Shown in pieces: positions 1 to 7,537 of a stretch of DNA of 46,743 nt. The stretch lies in contig NZ_JADGEV010000004.1 of NCBI RefSeq assembly GCF_016744175.1, positions 94,089 to 140,831 on the forward strand, read 5' to 3'. The stretch's first letter is position 1; every line of letters begins with the position of its first letter. Source of the stretch: Neptunomonas sp. (GTDB lineage: Bacteria > Pseudomonadota > Gammaproteobacteria > Pseudomonadales > Balneatricaceae). The notes beneath the pieces are model-generated. The model was not told the origin of the DNA. It did no database searches and was given only the letters and a program-made list of their open reading frames with translations. The translations under genes and the position numbers were made by a program.

Positions 1-352
1 GGCTATGCTGGTTGGAGCTGAAGTCAAAGCAAGCCTTGATAAATGGGCTGAAGCATGGGCTAATCAAGATATTGCCGCGTATTTAGATTTTTATGTTCCC
101 GGTTATAAATCTAAATATGACAATCATAAACAATGGGCTAAACAAAGAACGCGTCGTATAAAGAACGCAAAGCAGATACAAATAGTGCTTGATAATATAG
201 AAGTTATTTCTAATGACGTCATTTATGTGCAAGTGAATTTCAGACAAAAATACAGCGCTTCAAATTACAGCGATATAAGCAATAAGTACATGGAGTTGGT
301 TAAGGTTAAAGGTGGCTGGAAAATCATTAAAGAGATGAGTAAAGTTCTCTAA
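1..352 (+). CDS. NTF2-like (SnoaL/Cds6-type) domain protein, 5'-truncated
   Basis: The reading frame is open from the window edge to a TAA at 350-352. An ATG at 5 exists but is probably internal, since codons continue upstream of it. The visible 115 residues look like the C-terminal NTF2-fold domain that ends many L,D-transpeptidase or TPR-containing envelope proteins. The cues are an early W-A-x-A-W helix, an F-Y-x-P-x-Y motif, a W followed by a K/R-rich segment, and a closing G-G-W-K-I-I strand. The domain is usually a binding module rather than an enzyme. The rest of the protein lies outside the window, so its overall function cannot be stated. It converges on scoB, with a hairpin between them. 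Confidence 0.6.
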   Translation, partial: AMLVGAEVKASLDKWAEAWANQDIAAYLDFYVPGYKSKYDNHKQWAKQRTRRIKNAKQIQIVLDNIEVISNDVIYVQVNFRQKYSASNYSDISNKYMELVKVKGGWKIIKEMSKVL

Positions 353-386
353 AAAAGCCCGAACTTGGCACATGCGAAGTTCGGGC
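351..386 (-). terminator. Rho-independent terminator of scoAB
   Basis: A perfect 10-bp stem (357-366 pairing with 377-386; GCCCGAACTT and its complement) encloses a 10-nt loop. Six A residues at 351-356 become a U-run on the minus strand. The orientation fits the end of the scoAB transcript. It overlaps the stop of the upstream plus-strand gene and may stop that transcript too. Confidence 0.85.
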
Positions 387-419
387 AAAGCGCTATATCA
401 GTAATTTAGGGCAGCGCTC

Positions 420-1076
420 TTAGAAAACCATTTCAGGGACATGATCAGGCACAATCATTTTCCCTTCAGTTTTTGAAACAATCTCTTCTACAGAAACACC
501 AGGTGCTCTTTCTTTCAAGATAAAAGCACCGTCTTCAATTTCTATGTAAGCAAGATCGGTTAACACTTTCTTAATGCATCCTGCACCCGTTAAAGGTAGA
601 GAGCACTTAGTTAAAAGTTTAGACTCCCCATGCTTTGATGCATGCGTCATGGTTACAATAATATTGTCAGCACCGGCGACTAAATCCATTGCTCCGCCCA
701 TGCCTTTAATGAGCTTACCCGGAATCATGTATGAGGCGATGTTGCCTGAAGTATCCACTTCAAATGCACCTAATACGGTTAAATCTACGTGCCCGCCACG
801 GATCATGGCAAAAGACTCTGCTGAAGAAAATATTGATGCACCAGTAACAGTCGTGACTGTTTGTTTACCGGCATTGATCATATCGGCATCAATTTCGTCT
901 TCTGTTGGGAATTGGCCCATTCCAAGGAGACCATTCTCAGACTGCAGCATAACTTCCATCCCCTCAGGAACGTAATTTGCTACGAGAGTAGGAATGCCTA
1001 TACCCAAGTTTACATAAAAGCCGTCCTGCAGTTCGCGGGCGACACGGATTGCAATTTGTTCACGTGTTAATGCCAT
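420..1076 (-). CDS. scoB: Succinyl-CoA:3-ketoacid CoA-transferase subunit B
   Basis: This is the beta subunit of the class I CoA-transferase that moves CoA between succinyl-CoA and acetoacetate or a similar 3-oxoacid, feeding ketone bodies into central metabolism. The S-E-N-G-L-L-G-M-G block (catalytic Glu47) matches the family active-site motif and is followed by the usual glycine-rich segments. I use the ATG at 1076 (M-A-L-T-R-E-Q), the standard family start, which has GAGGG about 9 nt upstream. An upstream in-frame ATG at 1115 would overlap scoA. The length of 218 aa is normal. It is the second gene of a two-gene operon, 13 nt after scoA, and ends at a strong terminator. Confidence 0.93.
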   Translation of the reverse strand: MALTREQIAIRVARELQDGFYVNLGIGIPTLVANYVPEGMEVMLQSENGLLGMGQFPTEDEIDADMINAGKQTVTTVTGASIFSSAESFAMIRGGHVDLTVLGAFEVDTSGNIASYMIPGKLIKGMGGAMDLVAGADNIIVTMTHASKHGESKLLTKCSLPLTGAGCIKKVLTDLAYIEIEDGAFILKERAPGVSVEEIVSKTEGKMIVPDHVPEMVF

Positions 1077-1089
1077 CTTTAAAACCCTC

Positions 1090-1788
1090 TTACGTACGGA
1101 CAGTGCGTTGTTCAATGCGTTTTTCGAAAGTGCCTACTATGAGACGATCAACATAGATGCCCGGTGTGTGGATATGAGCAGGGTCTAATTCACCTGGCTC
1201 TACAATTTCTTCCACTTCCACTACAGTGATTTTCCCGGCAGTTGCGGCCATTGGGTTAAAGTTTTGGGCGGTATGGCGATAGACGACATTGCCGAATTTG
1301 TCTGCCTTCCAGCCTTTAACAATAGCGAAATCGCCGGTAATCGATTCTTCAAGAATATAGTTACGTCCGTTGAATTCACGAACATCTTTACCCTCAGCAA
1401 CAGGTGTTCCATATCCAGTAGCGGTATAAAAAGCAGGGATACCAGCTCCACCAGCACGCATTTTTTCAGCGAGGGTACCTTGTGGTGTTAGTTCAACTTC
1501 TAACTCACCTGCTAATAACTGCTTCATGAATAAGGCATTTTCGCCAACGTAAGAGGAAACCATTTTTTTAACCTGACGATCTTCTAATAAGACTCCAAGG
1601 CCAAAGCCATCAACACCGCAGTTGTTGGAAACAATAGTTAAGTCTTTAGTGCCCATCTTTTTTACTTGAGCAATCAAGTTTTCAGGAATACCGCAAAGAC
1701 CAAAACCACCAGCGATGACTGTCATGCCATCCTTGAGTCCTGCCATTGCTTCTTCGTAGCTGTTTACTACCTTATTAAAACCCGACAT
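1090..1788 (-). CDS. scoA: Succinyl-CoA:3-ketoacid CoA-transferase subunit A
   Basis: This is the alpha subunit of the 3-oxoacid CoA-transferase and binds CoA together with ScoB. The N-terminal [16 protein letters not shown] stretch (about residues 20-35) is the CoA-transferase family signature 1. The length of 232 aa matches bacterial ScoA. The ATG at 1788 is preceded by a GGAGATG-like sequence (minus strand, complementary to ACATCTCC). It is the first gene of the scoAB operon. No regulator gene is adjacent. The substrate could be acetoacetate or a longer 3-oxoacid, and sequence alone does not separate the two. Confidence 0.93.
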   Translation of the reverse strand: MSGFNKVVNSYEEAMAGLKDGMTVIAGGFGLCGIPENLIAQVKKMGTKDLTIVSNNCGVDGFGLGVLLEDRQVKKMVSSYVGENALFMKQLLAGELEVELTPQGTLAEKMRAGGAGIPAFYTATGYGTPVAEGKDVREFNGRNYILEESITGDFAIVKGWKADKFGNVVYRHTAQNFNPMAATAGKITVVEVEEIVEPGELDPAHIHTPGIYVDRLIVGTFEKRIEQRTVRT

Positions 1789-2184
1789 TGAACATCTCCA
1801 TGCCTTGTAGCTTTTTGTTATTCGGCCTGTCTAATAGGTCGCCCTAGGGCAAAGACAGAAATTTAGTCTGTTGAGTGTCTAATACTACGTTATATAAATC
1901 CAATGAATTTAATGGAAGGATTGATGAAGATTTTTTATTAATAAGGTATTTTCTCTTTTGGAGATGTAGATAAGCGATGGAAGAAGAGTGTAAAAATAGT
2001 CATGCGAAAAATGTTGAAATGGCTAGCTGCCTAATATTAGGTATGGCGTAAATAAAAATTCTTACATTAGGTTTATCTATCTACCCCAAAGGTATTGCCT
2101 AATACACCTTTTCGGTTTCACCTTCTCGTTTAAAAGCAATTCGTTAATGCTTGGTGTTCTTATTTAATACACGGAGTTGTAACA
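1789..2184. other. Divergent intergenic region scoA / yiaAB-pspA
   Basis: This is 396 bp of AT-rich non-coding DNA between divergent operons, so it must hold both promoters. It contains a 12-bp perfect palindrome CCTAATATTAGG at 2030-2041. The words ATTAGG or CCTAAT recur near 2066-2071 and 2098-2104, making a small cluster that a regulator might read. I could not identify a convincing sigma-54 promoter of the type that drives classical psp operons. Confidence 0.4.
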
Positions 2185-2454
2185 ATGAAAGATCATGAAA
2201 TTCAAAGCATATCTGATGGCTGGTTGTTTTATGTAAAAGCCAGTTTTGCCATTGCTATTGTGGCTGTTGTTGCGGGTATCGTTTTAGTGCCCGGTAGCTT
2301 TTTAATTAAAGGCTATTTTGCATTAAGTTCATTATTTCTTATCAGCTCAACAATCACATTATCTAAAACGATGCGTGACCAGCACGAAGCTAAGCGACTT
2401 ATTAATAAGGTTAGCGAAGCCAGAACTACCAAAATGATTAACGAAATGACGTAG
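2185..2454 (+). CDS. YiaA/YiaB-type two-helix inner membrane protein
   Basis: This 89-aa protein has two hydrophobic helices (about residues 15-38 and 43-60). The second is introduced by K-G-Y-F and followed by a T-L-S-K-T-M-R-D segment, the hallmark of the YiaAB two-helix domain. The C-terminus is charged and probably cytoplasmic. Such proteins are known neighbours of PspA in several lineages and are thought to link the membrane to PspA, although their biochemical role is not established. The stop is 12 nt before the PspA start, so the two genes almost certainly form one operon. A GGAG-like site precedes the ATG (CACGGAGTTG). Confidence 0.8.
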   Translation: MKDHEIQSISDGWLFYVKASFAIAIVAVVAGIVLVPGSFLIKGYFALSSLFLISSTITLSKTMRDQHEAKRLINKVSEARTTKMINEMT

Positions 2455-2466
2455 TAAGGGAGCATC

Positions 2467-3171
2467 ATGGGAATATTTAATAAATTGGCTACCCTGGCTA
2501 GGGGTGCTGCAAGAGAATCTGCCGAAGTATTACTCGACGCAAATGCAGTTCGTGTTTTTGAGCAAGAAATAGTTGATGTAGAGCAGTCAATTCTACAGCG
2601 TAAGCAAGCGATGAGTGAAGTTATAGTGGCTCATAGCCAAATTAATAGAGAAATAGAATCACTTAACAAGATTATTCTAAAGCGAGAAGATCAGGCTAAA
2701 GTATTGCTTGAGGATAATGCCGATAATGATTTACTAGATGAAATTGCGTCTGATATTCTCCAGTATGAAGAGATGTATAGTCATCTTGAAGAGCAGCGCA
2801 AGGGCATGGATAAACGTATCCAGATAATGAAAACTGCTTTGCGAAAAGCATTAAGTGAAGTAACTCAGTACCGTAGGGATTTACGTCTTGCGAAAGCGCA
2901 GCAAATTAGCCTTAGTGGTTTAGCTAAGGCAAATAATTTGCCGAAGCAACTCAGTGAACTAGAGTGTACTCGGCGACATGTTATGTCGCTACAGGTTGGC
3001 GATGACGACCAAGAAAATGCTTGGGTTGAGATGGAAAACTGTCTGGACCCTCATGGTCAAAATCAGCGATATCAAAAGCTCAATAAGGCAGACCATGATA
3101 GAAAGAAGGCATTGATATTACGTCGACTTGGAGGTAAAGAAAAAACACACGTAAAGCAACCATCAAGTTAA
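2467..3171 (+). CDS. PspA/IM30 family envelope-stress protein
   Basis: This 234-aa protein is almost entirely alpha-helical, with a long coiled coil (about residues 25-160) and the amphipathic N-terminal helix typical of PspA/IM30 (M-G-I-F-N-K-L-A-T-L-A-R-G). Family members assemble on stressed inner membranes as ESCRT-III-like scaffolds and limit proton leakage. The polar C-terminal part after about residue 165 is divergent. No pspF, pspB or pspC is nearby. The only partner is the upstream YiaAB protein, so this is a minimal psp-like unit of the YjfJ sort rather than the enterobacterial operon. A GGGAG ribosome site lies just before the ATG. Confidence 0.85.
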   Translation: MGIFNKLATLARGAARESAEVLLDANAVRVFEQEIVDVEQSILQRKQAMSEVIVAHSQINREIESLNKIILKREDQAKVLLEDNADNDLLDEIASDILQYEEMYSHLEEQRKGMDKRIQIMKTALRKALSEVTQYRRDLRLAKAQQISLSGLAKANNLPKQLSELECTRRHVMSLQVGDDDQENAWVEMENCLDPHGQNQRYQKLNKADHDRKKALILRRLGGKEKTHVKQPSS

Positions 3172-3205
3172 TCTATACTCATCATTGTATTGATTTACAC
3201 TTAAT

Positions 3206-3249
3206 CTAGCAGATGCGCATTTTTGAAAGGTGTCTGCTGGTTTTATTTT
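3206..3249 (+). terminator. Probable terminator after pspA-like gene
   Basis: A 9-bp stem with two G-U pairs (3206-3214 with 3232-3240) and a 17-nt loop is followed by the T-rich tail TTTTATTTT at 3241-3249. It lies 35 bp after the PspA stop and fits a Rho-independent terminator of moderate strength. Confidence 0.6.
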
Positions 3250-3361
3250 AGATGCACAGTCTAGAATTAATTAAGCGTAATATCTAACGTTACCACCAAT
3301 TAACAATCCTGCGAAAACACTAGCATTAGGCTTATGAGAAACTCCTTCATAGGGGGATGAT

Positions 3362-4429
3362 TCAACATTGGTAGATAGTGCGGTTTTTACCGAGTTTTTT
3401 TGCTTCGTATAATGCTACGTCAGCTCGACTAAATATAGCTTGGGCATCATCACCCATTTTGTACTCTGTGACACCAATGCTTACAGTCACCAGAGTGTCT
3501 GTAGCCGAAAAAATATGCTTGTACACCTTTTCTCTTATTCGGTCTGCAAGATTAATCGCGCTTGTGTAGTCGGTAGAGGGTAAAATAAGGGCGAACTCAT
3601 CGCCGCCATAGCGATAAGCGGAGTCATTTATACGAAGGCAATCTATTATCAATTTGCCGAATATAGCCAAGATACTGTTCCCTATTAAATGACCATGTGT
3701 GTCATTTAAAATTTTGAAGTTATCAAGATCAAGGAAGCAAAGTGAGAAGCTGTGGGAGTATCGTTTTGAGTTTTCTAAGGCCTCTTCAATTTTGTCTGCA
3801 AAGTGTCGAGAGTTTTTTAACCCAGTTAGCGCGTCAGTAATGCTTAGTTGTTGGTAGATGCGTTCTCGTTCTATCAGCTCTAATTCAGCTTTTTTACGTG
3901 CACTGATATTAGTCAGTGTTTCAATTGCTCCGATAATATTGCCTTTGCTATTAAGAAGGCTTGCTGCAGTAAAGTGCAACCATTCTCCCTGCTCGCCGCA
4001 TTCAGGAAAAAAATCTTCTGCTTCATATGATTCGGGAATAAGCCCAGATGCCTTGTATTTTCCTCTATAGTGACGTTCGATTGCCTCATCATGACCACCT
4101 TCGACAATAAGGTCCGCTAGGCAGGGACGAGAGGTGCTGTAAAAAGGTTTCCATTGTTTAGTAGTACCAATCATATCTTCTCGCTTTAAACCAGACAAAG
4201 ATTCAAGCGCTTTATTCCAGAACAAAATGATATGATCATTACTAATAACAAAGGTAGGAAATGCTATTCTATCTAAGACTTGTGCCAGAATCGTTGGGTC
4301 AATGTCGACAGCCCACTCGATAGGCTGTTTGCTGTTTAGTTCTTTGGCTTTTTGTTTTGGGAAACGTAAGATTTTTCGTAACCTAGATACTGCGCGATAA
4401 ATATAAATAGTAAGTAATGGCTTTCCCAT
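3362..4429 (-). CDS. PAS-GGDEF diguanylate cyclase
   Basis: This 355-aa protein is predicted to make cyclic-di-GMP. A short basic N-terminus with a weakly hydrophobic start is followed by a PAS domain (about residues 45-175), a linker helix, and a GGDEF domain (about 195-355) with an intact G-G-D-E-F at 275-279. An R-I-N-D motif at 266-269, exactly five residues before GGDEF, matches the RxxD inhibitory I-site, so product feedback inhibition is likely. The PAS ligand is unknown. The gene is monocistronic, with long non-coding DNA upstream. The segment of residues 90-150 inside the PAS is longer than usual and rich in charged residues. Confidence 0.88.
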   Translation of the reverse strand: MGKPLLTIYIYRAVSRLRKILRFPKQKAKELNSKQPIEWAVDIDPTILAQVLDRIAFPTFVISNDHIILFWNKALESLSGLKREDMIGTTKQWKPFYSTSRPCLADLIVEGGHDEAIERHYRGKYKASGLIPESYEAEDFFPECGEQGEWLHFTAASLLNSKGNIIGAIETLTNISARKKAELELIERERIYQQLSITDALTGLKNSRHFADKIEEALENSKRYSHSFSLCFLDLDNFKILNDTHGHLIGNSILAIFGKLIIDCLRINDSAYRYGGDEFALILPSTDYTSAINLADRIREKVYKHIFSATDTLVTVSIGVTEYKMGDDAQAIFSRADVALYEAKKLGKNRTIYQC

Positions 4430-5104
4430 TCAGTAACTCCTCGATTATATTTTTTCTACTAAAAAGATAGCAAGATTGAAACTCTGGCATTATCTCGTTC
4501 GTCATTTTTTCATATTCGCACATAGTTAAAATTTCCTTGTTTTATCAGTGTGTAGGTATACAAAAAACACGTAGACCTTTTTAAAATATTCATTATGCAA
4601 GCGTATTTCTGCAAACCATCCTTAGGAAGTTACCATTGTGCAACCAGTAACTGCTTTGTAATATTGTCGACAATTAATTGGTTATTTGAAATTATATGCC
4701 AAAATATCCCTGTGTATACACTACTATTGTATATTATTGTTGACAGTTTAAGGGATGTCTTTTGTTGAATTCTATTTGCTCGCTGTGTCTCATTGACTTA
4801 ATATTCCTTTTGTCCATTGCTTGTAGTCGTGAGTTCTAGCTTCAGGGAAGGGTAAGGTCATGATTTTTACTGTTAGATTTAGCGTTGATAGGTGAGCTTC
4901 ACTTAATTAACAGTTAAAGGTTAGTGTTATGGAAGGTTAACTATCATAAATAAGAATGTTCTATCAAAATTAGTATTCAGGTAAGTAACTGGGAAGGAAA
5001 GAAGACCTGAGTGTATTTAATTTATTATAATGATTAAGATTTATAGAAATTTATTGTTATAAAAGTACAAAATATATTTTTTAGTAAGTTTTGGGAAAAT
5101 AACA
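4430..5104. other. Long AT-rich intergenic region between GGDEF gene and ppiC
   Basis: This is 675 bp without a credible ORF on either strand. It must hold the minus-strand promoter of the GGDEF gene and the promoter of ppiC. The sequence TATAAT at 5026-5031 is a good -10 candidate for ppiC, but no convincing -35 lies at the right distance. A perfect 12-bp palindrome ATTGTCGACAAT sits at 4662-4673, and a TTGACA word occurs at 4740-4745. I see no tRNA, riboswitch or clear sRNA, though an unannotated sRNA would fit in this space. Confidence 0.4.
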
Positions 5105-5383
5105 ATGGCAAGAGCAGGCGCGCGTCATATTTTAGTGAAAACTAAAGAAGAAGCTGAGTTGTTAAAAAAAAAATTGGCTAAAGGGGCAGATTTTGCTTCT
5201 CTTGCGAAAAAGCACTCGATATGCAATTCAGCAAAAAAAGGAGGGGATTTGGGGGAGTTTTCACCTGGGGCTATGTTAAAAGCGTTTGATAATGTCGTGT
5301 TTAAGAAAGCGTTGTTAACAGTTCATGGCCCCTTGAAAACCAAATTTGGGTTTCATTTAATCGAAACAATTTATCGTGACTAG
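5105..5383 (+). CDS. ppiC: Parvulin-type peptidyl-prolyl cis-trans isomerase
   Basis: This 92-aa single-domain parvulin is nearly the same length as E. coli PpiC (93 aa). Family marks include A-R-H-I-L-V-K near the start, the G-A-D-F-A-S-L-A-K-K-H-S helix, G-G-D-L-G-E-F-S-P-G-A-M, and the closing T-K-F-G-F-H-L-I-E motif. It catalyses cis-trans isomerisation of peptidyl-proline bonds. There is no signal peptide, so it is cytoplasmic. The gene stands alone, converging on the DUF523 gene with a hairpin between them. Confidence 0.93.
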   Translation: MARAGARHILVKTKEEAELLKKKLAKGADFASLAKKHSICNSAKKGGDLGEFSPGAMLKAFDNVVFKKALLTVHGPLKTKFGFHLIETIYRD

Positions 5384-5408
5384 GGTGGTGTTTTGAGTGT
5401 TTAGACAA

Positions 5409-5437
5409 AAAGGCTAATAGTAGTACTGTTAGCCTTT
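5409..5437. terminator. Convergent hairpin between ppiC and DUF523 gene
   Basis: A 9-bp perfect stem AAAGGCTAA (5409-5417) pairs with TTAGCCTTT (5429-5437) across an 11-nt loop. It lies between two convergent genes and may serve both. The T-tract is short on either side, so termination strength is uncertain. Confidence 0.6.
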
Positions 5438-5445
5438 AACGGGTT

Positions 5446-5943
5446 TTAGCGTTCTTCTGGGTGGATTTCTTCAGGATCATCTTGCATTTCAATAAACTGA
5501 ATGAGCTGATCTATTTCTCGTTCATTAAAAACAGGAATACCATGACGCTGGAGTTCAAAGGCGGTAACGCCGCTGCCTGGGGTGATGGTTCCATTAAACT
5601 CCCCATTATAGATTTCTCGGTTTCCACACGATGGGCTTCGGCTTTTAAGTAAAGCGCAACATACGCCTTCTTCTTTCGCTTTATCTACTGCTAGTTCTGC
5701 ACCATGCAAAAATTGAGGTGTGACATCTTCACCCTTTATATCAACCACCATAACGGGGTGTCGTGATGTTATTTCCGCGGGTAAGCGTGGGGTAGGTAAA
5801 CCTCCGGCCATTTCTGGGCAAAAATGAACAATACGTCCTTCATTAAGCCATTCAGTGAGCTGCGGGTGTTCGAGCAAGCTGTGTTGGCCATCGTATCTAA
5901 CTTTATGACCTAAAAAGCAGGCACTCACGAGTATTTTTTTCAT
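5446..5943 (-). CDS. DUF523 family protein
   Basis: This 165-aa protein has the DUF523 (YbbK-type) pattern: S-A-C-F-L-G near the N-terminus, the F-C-P-E-x-x-G-G-L-P-T-P-R segment, and a cysteine-rich C-C-A-L-L-K-S-R-S-P-S-C-G block in the middle. The conserved cysteines suggest metal or cofactor binding, but the family has no firm biochemical function. In some bacteria the domain is fused to DUF1722. Here it stands alone, with an acidic C-terminal tail of D/E-P-E-E repeats. The start ATG at 5943 gives the canonical M-K-K-I-L-V-S-A-C start. Confidence 0.85.
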   Translation of the reverse strand: MKKILVSACFLGHKVRYDGQHSLLEHPQLTEWLNEGRIVHFCPEMAGGLPTPRLPAEITSRHPVMVVDIKGEDVTPQFLHGAELAVDKAKEEGVCCALLKSRSPSCGNREIYNGEFNGTITPGSGVTAFELQRHGIPVFNEREIDQLIQFIEMQDDPEEIHPEER

Positions 5944-6120
5944 TCTTATAAGTTCTCGAGTTTGTCTGCGCGCATTCTAACGACTCTAGCTTAGAGATCA
6001 ACGTTATAAGTGTATTAAACTGCGCTTTATCAAAGAAAAGTATAATTCTCTATATTCTTTAGTATTAACAAGAATATATTTTACGCATGCCTCTGTTTTA
6101 AAAGGTTTTTATTATTTTCT

Positions 6121-6134
6121 TTACGTATACGTAA
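6121..6134. promoter_or_regulatory. 14-bp perfect palindrome, LiuR-like operator candidate
   Basis: TTACGTATACGTAA is a perfect palindrome lying 20 bp upstream of a candidate -35 element. From memory it differs at one position from the TTACGTAAACGTAA core of the LiuR (MerR family) box, which controls branched-chain and acyl-CoA catabolism in gammaproteobacteria. No MerR gene lies in this window, so assignment to LiuR is inference. Confidence 0.45.
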
Positions 6135-6153
6135 GGGAAAGTGTGAATAGTTC

Positions 6154-6182
6154 TTTACGTTTATATGATTTGACGATATAAA
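6154..6182 (+). promoter_or_regulatory. Candidate sigma-70 promoter of the acyl-CoA operon
   Basis: TTTACG at 6154-6159 and TATAAA at 6177-6182 are separated by 17 bp, a good sigma-70 match. A half-copy of the upstream palindrome (TTTACGT) overlaps the -35. The predicted start is near 6189, giving a leader of about 150 nt before 6338. Confidence 0.45.
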
Positions 6183-6337
6183 ATTAGGGGTTAACACTTA
6201 AAGGAAGGTACTCATAATGCCTTACATTAGTGTAATTGACGTGGATATATATGCTGTTTACATCCATAAAAATAATAATGAATAGCCACGGATTCTTCTC
6301 GTGAGGTATTCACTGTCTTAGGATAGGGATTAGTTTG

Positions 6338-7483
6338 ATGCAACCACTTGAAGGTTTAAAAGTACTCGATTTTTCAACGTTATTACCCGGGCCTTATGCC
6401 ACGATGCTCATCGCTGATATGGGTGCTGATGTTCTCCGTGTTGAATCACCATCGCGTCCTGATTTAGTTCGGTTAATGGAGCCTCAAATTGGAGGGCAAT
6501 CAGCCGCTTTTGAATACCTCAACAGAGGAAAACGTTCACTAGCGATTAACCTTAAAAAACCTGAAAGTTTGGATATCATTCATTCATTATTAGAAAATTA
6601 TGACATTGTCGTTGAACAATTCCGTCCTGGTGTAATGTCCCGTTTAGGTTTGGGTTATGAAAGTCTTTCTAAAATAAACCCTCGTGTTATTTATTGTTCC
6701 ATCACAGGGTATGGACAGTCAGGTCCCTACAAAGATCGAGCAGGGCATGACATTAATTATCTTGCACTGAGTGGTATTTCAGCATCTTCAGGTAAAAAGG
6801 ACAGTGGACCGTTGTTGTCTGGTGTTCAAATTGCAGATGTGGCAGCAGGATCTCAGCCCGCTGTCATGGCAATTCTTGCAGCAGTCATTCAGCGCTCCTA
6901 CAGTGGCAAGGGGCAATATATTGATATTGCTATGAGTGACCAGTGCATGGCACTACAGCCACTCATGATGCCGAGTGTAGTCAATGGAGATGCCCCCATA
7001 AATGCAGAAGGGCATTTTCTAAACGGTGCCGGCTTATACGATTACTATTTAACGTCGGATGATCGTTACATGGCTGTTGGTAGTTTAGAACCGCAATTTA
7101 GAAAAGTGCTGCTTGAGGTGGTAGGGCATCCGGAGTGGATGAAGGATGATGATGCTTACTTAAAAACACGCCTTGCTGAACTCTTCGCTAAAAAAACTCA
7201 ATCTTATTGGAGTGAGTGTTTTATCAATGTTGATGCTTGTGTTGAACCTGTTTTAGCAATGGATGAAGCGATTGTGCACCCGCATGCTGTTGCACGAAAG
7301 CTTATTGTGAAAAATCCTTCAGGTGTTAAACAAATTAAGCCAACACCTCTGTTATCAGGAATGGTTACTGACGACGTTGAATCGGCTCCTTTATGCGGAC
7401 AAAATAACGAAGAAATTCTTGAAAATTTAGGTTATAGCCGTGAGGAAATATCAGACTTTTCCGCTGCAGGACTATTTTCATGA
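6338..7483 (+). CDS. CaiB/BaiF family protein, alpha-methylacyl-CoA racemase type
   Basis: This 381-aa family III CoA-transferase fold protein resembles alpha-methylacyl-CoA racemase more than a CoA-transferase. The three catalytic residues of the mycobacterial enzyme MCR (His126, Asp156, Glu241) align with A-G-H-D-I-N-Y (His137), Q-I-A-D-V-A-A-G (Asp167) and S-L-E-P-Q-F (Glu251). Such racemases epimerise the 2-methyl centre of branched acyl-CoAs so that beta-oxidation can proceed. I chose the ATG at 6338 over the adjacent TTG at 6335; an AGGGA site lies upstream. It leads an operon with an acyl-CoA ligase, two thioesterases and a hydrolase. The real substrate is unknown. Confidence 0.85.
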   Translation: MQPLEGLKVLDFSTLLPGPYATMLIADMGADVLRVESPSRPDLVRLMEPQIGGQSAAFEYLNRGKRSLAINLKKPESLDIIHSLLENYDIVVEQFRPGVMSRLGLGYESLSKINPRVIYCSITGYGQSGPYKDRAGHDINYLALSGISASSGKKDSGPLLSGVQIADVAAGSQPAVMAILAAVIQRSYSGKGQYIDIAMSDQCMALQPLMMPSVVNGDAPINAEGHFLNGAGLYDYYLTSDDRYMAVGSLEPQFRKVLLEVVGHPEWMKDDDAYLKTRLAELFAKKTQSYWSECFINVDACVEPVLAMDEAIVHPHAVARKLIVKNPSGVKQIKPTPLLSGMVTDDVESAPLCGQNNEEILENLGYSREEISDFSAAGLFS

Positions 7484-7537
7484 ACAGGTATTAGATACGC
7501 AAATACTCTTCAAAAGAACGATAATAAGAGAAGAATA

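Larger units (their letters stand above)
5944..6337. other. Intergenic region upstream of the acyl-CoA operon
   Basis: About 390 bp of non-coding DNA separates the DUF523 gene and the operon that begins at 6338. It contains the palindrome and promoter listed separately, leaving a 5' leader of roughly 150 nt. No leader ORF or riboswitch was recognised. Confidence 0.4.

Noticed and set aside
574-975. 133-aa open frame antisense to scoB
   Set aside because: It lies wholly inside the well-supported scoB gene, with no ribosome site or family signature; a shadow frame.
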